Positions 56,101 to 61,867 of a stretch of DNA of 64,000 bases are shown here, one piece after another. The notes beneath the pieces are model-generated. The model was not told the origin of the DNA, searched no databases, and saw only the letters and a list, made by a program, of their open reading frames with translations. A program made the translations under genes and the position numbers. How positions within the stretch are numbered: the stretch's first letter is position 1; every line of letters begins with the position of its first letter. Source of the DNA: Chlorobiota bacterium (GTDB lineage Bacteria; Bacteroidota; Ignavibacteria; OLB7); NCBI GenBank assembly GCA_028287785.1, contig JAQBOZ010000007.1, positions 335,393 through 399,392 of the forward strand, written 5' to 3'.

Positions 56101-56330
56101 GTGATCACGCTCGCCGTCACCCCCGTTACCGCGGTGCTCTGCTGGTTATTGCTGAAGGTGAATCCCCAGCAGCATCCCTGACCGCTGTATTTCGGGCTGA
56201 CGCGAAGGAGATCGCAGACGCCTCCCGCCTGTGCCGATGCGCTCGCGCCACCGGTCACGCCGATCGCCGCAGCGATGACGAGACTACAGAAAAGGCCCCA
56301 TAAACCGTGTAATACCTGTTTGTTCTTCAT
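53142..56330 (-). CDS. Large T9SS surface protein with SdrD B-like domain
   Basis: A 1062-residue exported protein. The start at 56330 gives a signal peptide (GLFCSLVIAAAIGVTGGASASAQ). The N-terminal third is cysteine-rich (GGVCDLLRV, GQGCCWGF, DCPAQQPKDTC). A lectin-like or jelly-roll unit follows (YAFETCFCVKDGIKNPHIVLDLLADDRAKVYLNG). Next is an SdrD B-like domain near 355-440 (GMKFRDLNCNGKHDPGEPGL, TTTTDALGNYYFTNVPAGTY), then beta modules and a C-terminal T9SS domain (LQQSYPNPAGHSATIEF, LASGTYYYTLRAGSR, ending QVVK). It is likely a surface adhesin or matrix protein. A palindromic repeat lies in its leader and a 7-4-7 box with a -10-like element lies about 125 bases upstream. Confidence 0.88.
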   Translation of the reverse strand: MKNKQVLHGLWGLFCSLVIAAAIGVTGGASASAQAGGVCDLLRVSPKYSGQGCCWGFTFSNNQQSTAVTGVTASVITTGGVVTSASGPVSPTTTATSATWSFPNHLPTGSTGGFNVCFSSPTSPTTVVFNWISQGQIVCRDTVVLDCPAQQPKDTCTTDTLRLNTGWSHATNSLLPIGAYTSFWKVVADPSPSTSEPRPSSVIAVYPGWAGPLPNSQWISSYPSATNDTNGIYAFETCFCVKDGIKNPHIVLDLLADDRAKVYLNGILIGQTPLSYAFHNPATHIDVNIAKIITPGRNCLRVEVENTNSVAMGMDLAGYVTADGIGYDKPNCCDPTGTIMGMKFRDLNCNGKHDPGEPGLPNWTIHLSNGQTTTTDALGNYYFTNVPAGTYVVNEVQQAGWTQSTPSGSGTYTVTLSAGQVISGLEFGNCKDQVQDGCFKLGESIIKCRYNAAGQLEFVWNFNIYNLAPWPATYLTFGSLTPGVSFTPPTVVLGSVPPNTWSPMQMVVMSGPGAVGGASVAIVIRMCDQSRQRCCQETLKVVLPDDCSKPHDCCSGFMKLVKASPSAASSGYTTLTGAMAAAGVGSSPIIRVEATLAEVTINSQPAYGYIYNGTISNPFGTSPGVATPFGHEVIWPTIPGGIAMGSPVGFNLKMQFPAMQWPRFRDTLHFCVRYRFTDKNCVTCDTLICYTRIRYRIIIWDGGTLSHGATKTERSLQGGPASGIGGSLHGSDSATMDITFPALPKELSGATYAGISIEPDGVGLTDVQSSNPGYLFYVANGMAYSNFTAQPGEHLSLGLTYDDLGGRNSVSNHVIFLIANGEDTLVEDANVILRKDGLTGGDKLMAVQGATVSGVRTFALHLSNANGSGEPISRLVLSTGGGSRILAVGPTSNDSVVALGFGAGAVGEMALEGTNLSAGASQNPIYVTLSGADAGATTVHFATLDVDGRTISEGDLTLSSPLAAVRDEDGGTVTAGAMLQQSYPNPAGHSATIEFNLPAGENVTLVVNDASGREVARLIDGEGLSSGQHAVFMETNGLASGTYYYTLRAGSRTETRSMQVVK

Positions 56331-56403
56331 GATGTTTCTCCGTTCTGTGTAAAGTAGAATGTGAATTGTTTGCTGGAAGAGACTGAGAATCGATCGGTTG
56401 GGT

Positions 56404-56434
56404 GTCGGGGCGGGTTTGAAACCCACCCCGACAC
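56404..56434. repeat. Palindromic repeat in leader of SdrD-like gene
   Basis: GTCGGGGCGGGTTTGAAACCCACCCCGACA with one mismatched pair; a further member of the TTTGAAA family, about 75 bases before the start codon at 56330. Confidence 0.75.
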
Positions 56435-56454
56435 GATCATTGAACTGTCATCAT

Positions 56455-56485
56455 GCTATCGATCTCTCTTAAAGCCCTCTTAAAG
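56455..56485 (-). promoter_or_regulatory. OmpR/PmrA-type 7-4-7 box with -10-like element, copy B
   Basis: On the minus strand CTTTAAG-AGGG-CTTTAAG (56485-56468), seven bases, then GATAGC (56460-56455). Two 7-base direct repeats with 11-base period are the usual form of PhoB/OmpR-family sites, and YTTAAG-N5-YTTAAG is like the PmrA/BasR box. The activator would replace the -35 contact. It lies about 125 bases upstream of the SdrD-like gene. Confidence 0.55.
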
Positions 56486-56624
56486 GGGCTCGAAAATTTT
56501 TGCTCCCCCCTTCCCCGCCCCCCGACGGGGTGATCAGATAGAGACCAAGCCCCGCGACAACCAGGCAGAGAAATGCGCCGCATATCATCGAGAGGATCAT
56601 CCGTATCGTCCTGAATGTGTTCAT
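56469..56624 (-). CDS. Small membrane protein, 51 residues
   Basis: ATG at 56624 with GGGAAG a few bases upstream; the frame ends at TAA 56471-56469. A short N-terminus (MNTFRTIR) is followed by one strongly hydrophobic helix (MILSMICGAFLCLVVAGLG) and a glycine-rich tail (PSGGGEGGSK). It is too short to identify. It follows copy A of the regulatory box and ends within copy B, so it may be a regulated small protein or a leader. Coding potential rests on the helix and ribosome site alone. Confidence 0.4.
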   Translation of the reverse strand: MNTFRTIRMILSMICGAFLCLVVAGLGLYLITPSGGGEGGSKNFRAPLRGL

Positions 56625-56718
56625 CACGCTTCCCGTTCCGTTGAAATCTTCCCTCCGTCCAGTGTCGCCGCGTGGGAGGAGAGGGGCTCCCGATCGCGAT
56701 CGTTTGAATGGTATTCAT

Positions 56719-56749
56719 GCTATGGCCGGCGCTTAAAGCGCTCTTAAAG
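56719..56749 (-). promoter_or_regulatory. OmpR/PmrA-type 7-4-7 box with -10-like element, copy A
   Basis: Minus strand CTTTAAG-AGCG-CTTTAAG (56749-56732), seven bases, CATAGC (56724-56719). It matches copy B in both half-sites, spacer length, distance to the -10-like element and the following ATGA. It lies about 95 bases upstream of the small membrane ORF. Confidence 0.55.
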
Positions 56750-56835
56750 GGGGTGAAATATTTTTGAGAGATGGTGTGATGAGGATCATGATTCATCGGG
56801 ATATGGTGAGCCTGTGAGCACCAGGGCGGATACGA

Positions 56836-56871
56836 CGAAGCCCTTCCCGAACTGCATCGGGAAGGGCTTCG
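56836..56871 (-). terminator. Hairpin terminator of metH-like gene
   Basis: CGAAGCCCTTCCCGA-ACTGCA-TCGGGAAGGGCTTCG, a perfect 15-base stem 48 bases past the stop of the gene at 56919. There is little T-run. Confidence 0.65.
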
Positions 56872-56918
56872 TTGATGTGACTGCGATGTGATGGACCGCA
56901 AGGGGCCCTTACCGCCCC

Positions 56919-59252
56919 CTACTCCCGCACGTTGAAATACTTGGCGGCCGGATGATGCACCACCACCGCGCTGGTGGACTGCTCGGGATCGAGCATGAAC
57001 TCATCCGAAAGGGTGATGCCGATCCTCTCAGGGTCGAGCATCGCGAAGAGCTTTGTCTGATCCTCCAGGTTCGGGCAGGCGGGGTAGCCGAAGGAGTAGC
57101 GGCTGCCGCGATAGCCCTGCGAGAAGAGACGGCGGATATCGGCGGCATCATCCCCCGCAATCCCCAGCTCCGCGCGGATCGAGCGGTGCCAGTACTCGGC
57201 AAGCGCCTCCGCGCTCTCCACCGAAAGGCCGTGGAAATAGAGATAGTCCGCGTAATCGTTGGCCGCGAACAGCTCGGCGGAATATTCTCCCGCGCGCTTC
57301 CCCATCGTCACGATCTGGAATGCGACCACATCGAACTCCGGGCTTTCGATCGGGCGGAAGAAATCGGCGATGCAGAGATGCCGCCCGTGCGACTGCCTCG
57401 GGAACTCGTAGCGCATCCACTCCTCGAGGTTCGCCTCGTCGATCTTCGCCCCCGTCCACTCGCGCGTCAGATCCTCCGGTGAAATCCCCTTCGGCTTGTA
57501 GATCACCAGCGCATTGTAGTCGGCACGGCAGGGATAATAGCCGTAGATCACTTTCGGATCGAGCAGCTTCTCCCGCTTGGCGCGGAGCTTCATCTCCTCG
57601 AGCTTCGGGTAGACCACGTCATCCAGCTCGCGACGATATTCCTCGGCCGTCCGCGTCCCCTTCTTCACCTGCCACTGCCCGCGGATCAGAGCGACCTCGT
57701 TGATGTACTCGAACACCTTTTCCAGCCTGATGTTCTCCACGGTCCGCGCTCCCCAGAACGGGACATCGGGAACCGGGACGGCGCGGTCCACACTGGAGGT
57801 GACGCGGAGGCGGTGGACGCCGCGATCGGTTTCGTAATCCTCGGCCGCCACCGGAAAATCCGCGTCGCGCGATTGTTCGTCCTGAAGATGCTGCGACACC
57901 ACGAGCGATGACCCGGCGGTCTCCCTGAGCGCCGAGGCCGGCTTGGAGATGTAGAGCGCCGGGGCCATCCCGTAGGTTTCGATGCAGTAATCGATCTTGT
58001 CGTTGGCGACGATCGCGCGGGGATCATCCACCGGCACAAGCTCGAACCCGAGCGTCCGGTAGAATCGCCCAAGCTCGGCATCGGAGGGATCGCAGGTGAC
58101 GTAGACAACGGCATCGGGGGCGGCGGCGCGGGCCGTGCGGCGCATCGCGCGGATCAGATCCATGCCGGCGCCGGCAGCCCACTGCTCCGGCAGCATGGTG
58201 ATATTCGTAAGCTCGAAGGAGCCCTCCTCCCCTTTCCTGATCCGCCCGCCACCGACCAGGGTCTCATTCAGCTCCGCGATCACAAGCCCGGAGATATCGG
58301 CGGCGCGAATATCCTCAACCACCACCTCCATGAGCTCCGCAAGCGCATCAAGCTCCTCTTCGATCGCCGGCCTGATACGGACTTCGCCGCGTGTCGATGT
58401 GGAGCGGCGCGCGTTGGCGTAGGCATCGCCGCTGGCGCGCTCCTCGGTGGAGAGATCGGCGGCGCCGGGAGCGACGGCGGGACCGGTCGCCACGTCGGGG
58501 CTGCCGAGCGGCTCGCCCGCGACGATCCGTTCCATGTAGCGAAGGCCGGCGAACGCATCGTTGGCGTACGCCACGTTCGGGCCGTAGATCGCGCGCAGGT
58601 CCTGCTCCACGTAGCGGCGCGTAAGGGCGGCGCCCCCCAGGATCACCGGGATATCGATCTGCCGGCCATGCATCAACTGAAGATTTTCCTTCATGATCAG
58701 GGTGCTCTTCACCAGCAGCCCGCTCATGCCGATGGCGTGGGCGCGATGCTCGCGCGCGGCCTCCAGCATCACCTCGACCGACACCTTGATGCCGAGGTTG
58801 ACCACCTTGTAGCCGTTGTTCGTCAGGATGATATCCACCAGGTTCTTGCCGATATCATGGACATCCCCCTTCACCGTCGCGATCACCATCAGCCCCTTCT
58901 CGCTCCCATCCTTCTTCTCCATGAACGGTTCGAGATACGCGACGGCGCGCTTCATCGTCTCGGCCGACTGGAGGACAAACGGAAGCTGCATCTGTCCCGA
59001 GCCGAACAGCTCGCCGACCACCTTCATGCCATCCAGGAGGAACGTGTTGATGATGATGAGCGGCTCGTGGCTCTTGAGCGCCTCCATCAGATCGCCGTCG
59101 ATGCCGATCTGATCGCCGTCGATGATTCTCTGTTTCAGCCGCTCCTCCACCGTCAGGGTGGAAGTATCGATTTTCTCCGTTGTGCTCTTCTTCCCCGCGT
59201 AGTAGGCCATCAGCTCCACGAGGGGATCATAAACGCATTTTTTCTCAGCCAT
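56919..59252 (-). CDS. metH: Split cobalamin-dependent methionine synthase, C-terminal half, with inserted GNAT-like domain
   Basis: A 777-residue protein starting at 59252 (MAEKKCVYDPLVELM); further in-frame sequence to 59423 is not MetH-like and crosses a repeat element. The cap domain (about 30-115) and the B12-binding domain follow, with GDVHDIGKN (cobalt-ligand His122) and SGLLVKST. Residues about 268-430 resemble a GNAT acetyltransferase (VRIRPAIEEELDALAELM, LGRFYRTLGFELV). The MetH activation domain (about 465-775) has RAVPVPDVPFWG, YYPCRADYN, SHGRHLCIADFF and the RYSFGYPACP SAM-binding motif. Homocysteine- and folate-binding modules are missing and must be encoded elsewhere for the enzyme to work. 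Confidence 0.88.
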   Translation of the reverse strand: MAEKKCVYDPLVELMAYYAGKKSTTEKIDTSTLTVEERLKQRIIDGDQIGIDGDLMEALKSHEPLIIINTFLLDGMKVVGELFGSGQMQLPFVLQSAETMKRAVAYLEPFMEKKDGSEKGLMVIATVKGDVHDIGKNLVDIILTNNGYKVVNLGIKVSVEVMLEAAREHRAHAIGMSGLLVKSTLIMKENLQLMHGRQIDIPVILGGAALTRRYVEQDLRAIYGPNVAYANDAFAGLRYMERIVAGEPLGSPDVATGPAVAPGAADLSTEERASGDAYANARRSTSTRGEVRIRPAIEEELDALAELMEVVVEDIRAADISGLVIAELNETLVGGGRIRKGEEGSFELTNITMLPEQWAAGAGMDLIRAMRRTARAAAPDAVVYVTCDPSDAELGRFYRTLGFELVPVDDPRAIVANDKIDYCIETYGMAPALYISKPASALRETAGSSLVVSQHLQDEQSRDADFPVAAEDYETDRGVHRLRVTSSVDRAVPVPDVPFWGARTVENIRLEKVFEYINEVALIRGQWQVKKGTRTAEEYRRELDDVVYPKLEEMKLRAKREKLLDPKVIYGYYPCRADYNALVIYKPKGISPEDLTREWTGAKIDEANLEEWMRYEFPRQSHGRHLCIADFFRPIESPEFDVVAFQIVTMGKRAGEYSAELFAANDYADYLYFHGLSVESAEALAEYWHRSIRAELGIAGDDAADIRRLFSQGYRGSRYSFGYPACPNLEDQTKLFAMLDPERIGITLSDEFMLDPEQSTSAVVVHHPAAKYFNVRE

Positions 59253-59287
59253 GACACGAGCAAGAGTGTTGAAGTACTTCCGGCGCT

Positions 59288-59409
59288 CAGACTGTTCAAC
59301 AACGATCGGATGCAAGGCGGCCGAACCGGCGCAAGTGAGGCATCCTCCCGGACGCCGCAACGAGCGACGGTGAAGGCCAACGCGGCATATGGCGTTGTTC
59401 AACAGTCTG
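59288..59409. mobile_element. MITE-like element with 17-base terminal inverted repeats
   Basis: CAGACTGTTCAACAACG (59288-59304) and CGTTGTTCAACAGTCTG (59393-59409) are inverted repeats with one mismatch, bounding 122 bases. It holds no open frame. Similar TTCAACAG-ending repeats are common short non-autonomous elements in environmental genomes. It lies 35 bases upstream of the metH-like start and could carry or disrupt its promoter. No clear target-site duplication was seen. Confidence 0.5.
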
Positions 59410-59529
59410 CTAATGTACGGCAAATGCGATCAATGGGGGGAGGCAATTCCGGCCGATCGGCCCGCCCCCGGCGGCGGTTGATAATTTCTTACGAAGCGGC
59501 GCGGCGGCGGCATCGAGGCGGAAGGCCCG

Positions 59530-59576
59530 GTACACAAAGATGTACTCGCGCGGCGCCGTGACAGCCCCGTACATTT
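59530..59576 (+). promoter_or_regulatory. Conserved GTACA palindrome region, copy 1
   Basis: GTACA-CAAAGA-TGTAC (59530-59545) followed by CTCGCGCG and later CCCCGTACATT (59566-59576). The same block occurs at 61657-61702 before the paralogue, identical over at least 24 bases, while most of the intervening sequence has diverged. It is a likely operator or promoter. Confidence 0.55.
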
Positions 59577-59762
59577 GCCATCGACTCGATCGCCTCCACG
59601 AGCACTTCAGGGAACCTCCCATCCCGCCCCGTATCGGTATCGGCTCCCACGATATCGGCTGACGACAGGCGCGCCGCGTTGTCCCGGCCTCCGGTCTCCA
59701 ATCGATCGCGCTCGCCCTGAGAGCATCAGGGCGATTATTCATATCAACCCGTGAGGAGCATC

Positions 59763-61520
59763 ATGAAGAGAACACTACCGAAACGCCTGCTTGGACTGCT
59801 CGCGATGGCGTGCATCCTTGCCGCGGGACAGGGCACGGCCCATGCCCAGGGAATCTTCCAGTCGATGTATGGCCTGGGCACATACGAGATCGGCAACAGC
59901 GTGCAGTATACGCCGGTCGACGGCGGCTCGATTTCGACGGGAACATCGTACAGCTTCGGCCCGGACGGCGATGTCTACGTGGTAAAGACCAACGCGTGCG
60001 GCACCCTCATCTGGTCCAACACCTACGATCTGGGGGGATACGACGACGGCCGGAAGATCGAGCTGACCAGCGACGGCGGCTATGTCATCACCGGAAACAC
60101 CCAGAACACCTTTAACTGCTGCACGCAGAACGATGTCTTCCTGCTGAAGCTGGACGCGGCCGGCAACGTGCAGTGGGCGCAGACCTTCGGCGGCAGGCAG
60201 TACGAGTATGCGGCGGACGTTGTGCAGAACCCGAACGATGACGGCTATGTGATCGCGGGAGGAACCGGGAGCTTCGGATGGAACGCCCCCGTTCCCGGCG
60301 AGTTCCTCGGCTGGATCGTCAGGACCGACAAGAACGGGCTGATGCTCTGGAGCCGCTCGTACGGCCCGCAGGACAAGGCGGTCTTCTCCTCCGTCGCGCT
60401 TGCCAATGGCGGCACGGAGATTCTCGCGGCCGGCACTTCGAGACTCGGAGCCAGCAACAACGACATCTTTGCCGTGCGCGTTCAGGATATCGACGGGAGC
60501 TTCGGCGCCACCGGCTGGGCCTATCATATGCTGCCGCCCGCCAACTCGCAGGCGATGCGCGTCCGGGAGTGCGCCAACGGCAATATCATCTTCGCCGGCT
60601 GGGCCCAGAGCCCCACGGGAAACAGCGCGGCCTATATGCTGGAGGTGCAGCCGAACGGCACCTACGTCAACGACAGGACCTACGAGGCCAACGGCGTCTA
60701 CACTCAGCTCAGCGATGTCCGGGAGCTGCCAAGCGGTGACTTCGCGGTCTCCGGCTATGAGTACGATCCCTTCGGCGGGTTCGGCAACGGCGATCTCCTG
60801 CTGATGGAGATCGATCGCACCACGCTCAACGCCAACTGGATGAGCATTCACGGCGGCGGCAATTTCGAATACGGCACGGCGCTCGCCATCGCCCCGCCGA
60901 CCGGCTCCCCGAGCTACGATATCTACGCCACCGGATATACATCCAGCTTCGCTCCGGGGACGTATCTCTACCTGATCCGCGCCAACCCTGGAAGCGTCTC
61001 CGGCTGCAACGATGCCAACACCAACCTCTTCTTCGATTCATGGGGGCAGACCCCGCTCGCCATCAACTTCCCGATCCCCTACGCCCAGGTGGGATGCAAG
61101 GCGGGAGCATCGCAGACCGCCAACTCCGCGCAGACCTGGCTCTGTCATGTCTGCACGGTCACGCGGAAGAGCCACGATGAAGATCCCGGCGATATCGGCA
61201 GCTCCCACAACGGAGGTGGCAACCAGACTTCCGGCGTAAAGACCGGCGAGAACGCCGGCGGCATGATGATGGTGCAGCCCAACCCGGTTCTCAACGGCGA
61301 ACGCTTCATCCTCACCTATCATGGCCCCTCCGTCACGCCGATGACGATCACCATCGCCGATGTCTCGGGGAAGGTGGTCTACAACGCCACGGAGAACTTC
61401 CCGCTTATCAACGGCCAGAAGGTCATCGAGACGAAGGGATGGGCCAACGGCACGTACATCGTGCGGATGGATATCAACGGCATCAGCGAGACGAAGCGCG
61501 TCGTGGTGATCGGCAAGTAA
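59763..61520 (+). CDS. T9SS protein with delta-60-like beta-propeller repeats, copy 1
   Basis: A 585-residue exported protein. ATG 59763, with GAGGAG eight bases upstream, is preferred over the in-frame GTG at 59751. Signal peptide RLLGLLAMACILAAGQGTAHAQ. Repeats of a delta-60-like type fill about 40-420, with motifs such as LTSDGGYVITG, VFLLKLDAAGNVQWAQTFGG, NDDGYVIAGGTGSFGW and NGLMLWSRSYGP, likely a propeller. A cysteine-containing stretch (WLCHVC) and an Asp/His/Gly-rich linker precede the T9SS domain (PNPVLNGERFILTY, GWANGTYIVRMDING, ending VVVIGK). Its tandem paralogue follows. Function unknown; surface location expected. Confidence 0.87.
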   Translation: MKRTLPKRLLGLLAMACILAAGQGTAHAQGIFQSMYGLGTYEIGNSVQYTPVDGGSISTGTSYSFGPDGDVYVVKTNACGTLIWSNTYDLGGYDDGRKIELTSDGGYVITGNTQNTFNCCTQNDVFLLKLDAAGNVQWAQTFGGRQYEYAADVVQNPNDDGYVIAGGTGSFGWNAPVPGEFLGWIVRTDKNGLMLWSRSYGPQDKAVFSSVALANGGTEILAAGTSRLGASNNDIFAVRVQDIDGSFGATGWAYHMLPPANSQAMRVRECANGNIIFAGWAQSPTGNSAAYMLEVQPNGTYVNDRTYEANGVYTQLSDVRELPSGDFAVSGYEYDPFGGFGNGDLLLMEIDRTTLNANWMSIHGGGNFEYGTALAIAPPTGSPSYDIYATGYTSSFAPGTYLYLIRANPGSVSGCNDANTNLFFDSWGQTPLAINFPIPYAQVGCKAGASQTANSAQTWLCHVCTVTRKSHDEDPGDIGSSHNGGGNQTSGVKTGENAGGMMMVQPNPVLNGERFILTYHGPSVTPMTITIADVSGKVVYNATENFPLINGQKVIETKGWANGTYIVRMDINGISETKRVVVIGK

Positions 61521-61562
61521 CCGCCCGCGACGGCCCGGACAGATGGACAGATCAAATCACGC

Positions 61563-61596
61563 GGAGGGATGTCACCGGCAACGGCGGCATCCCTCC
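61563..61596 (+). terminator. Possible hairpin terminator of delta-60 copy 1
   Basis: GGAGGGATG (61563-61571) pairs with CATCCCTCC (61588-61596). The counterpart after copy 2 is at 63674-63715. No T-run follows this one. Confidence 0.5.
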
Positions 61597-61656
61597 CGCA
61601 TATCCGGAATCACCATCGATAACGCGGCCCGACGGAGCGCCGATCCGGGGGCCGGG

Positions 61657-61702
61657 GTACACAAAGATGTACTCGCGCGACGTGATGCCGACCCCGTACA
61701 TT
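61657..61702 (+). promoter_or_regulatory. Conserved GTACA palindrome region, copy 2
   Basis: GTACA-CAAAGA-TGTAC at 61657-61672, then CTCGCGCG, and CCCCGTACATT at 61692-61702; about 211 bases before the start of the second paralogue (233 in copy 1). Confidence 0.55.
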
Positions 61703-61867
61703 CCCCTCGCTTCGAACACTCCACGTGCATCTCCGGGAACCTCGTACCACACGGCATCGATCAACGCGAGCAGGACTCATGTCCCACGTGGTTGTTCCCC
61801 CAGCGATCGCGCTCCTGACGAGCGCATCGAGGCCAACCATCATTCATATCAACCCGTGAGGAGCATC

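Larger units (their letters stand above)
56331..56918. other. Intergenic region upstream of SdrD-like gene
   Basis: 588 bases holding a small membrane ORF, a palindromic repeat, two OmpR-type boxes and the terminator of the metH-like gene (each listed). A longer open frame over 56437-56901 is not protein-like. Confidence 0.6.
59253..59762. other. Divergent intergenic region, metH-like / first delta-60 gene
   Basis: 510 bases containing a terminal-inverted-repeat element (59288-59409), a GTACA palindrome region (59530-59576) and the ribosome site of the next gene. No gene is supported in it. Confidence 0.6.
61521..61867 (+). other. Intergenic region between the tandem delta-60 genes
   Basis: 347 bases: a hairpin at 61563-61596, the second GTACA block (61657-61702) and a ribosome-site region identical to copy 1 (TCATATCAACCCGTGAGGAG and following). 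The rest is diverged from the matching region upstream of copy 1. Confidence 0.65.

Noticed and set aside
53244-56303. 1019-residue frame antisense to the SdrD-like gene
   Set aside because: Extremely Arg-rich and domain-free; a shadow of the plus-confidence minus-strand gene.
56437-56901. 154-residue minus-strand frame spanning both regulatory boxes
   Set aside because: Its apparent internal repeat is due to the duplicated box DNA; composition is Ser/Arg/His-rich with no features. The shorter 51-residue frame in another phase is more plausible.
59253-59423. N-terminal extension of the metH-like gene
   Set aside because: The in-frame residues run through a TIR-bounded repeat and do not resemble the MetH folate module, so they do not indicate a frameshifted full-length gene.
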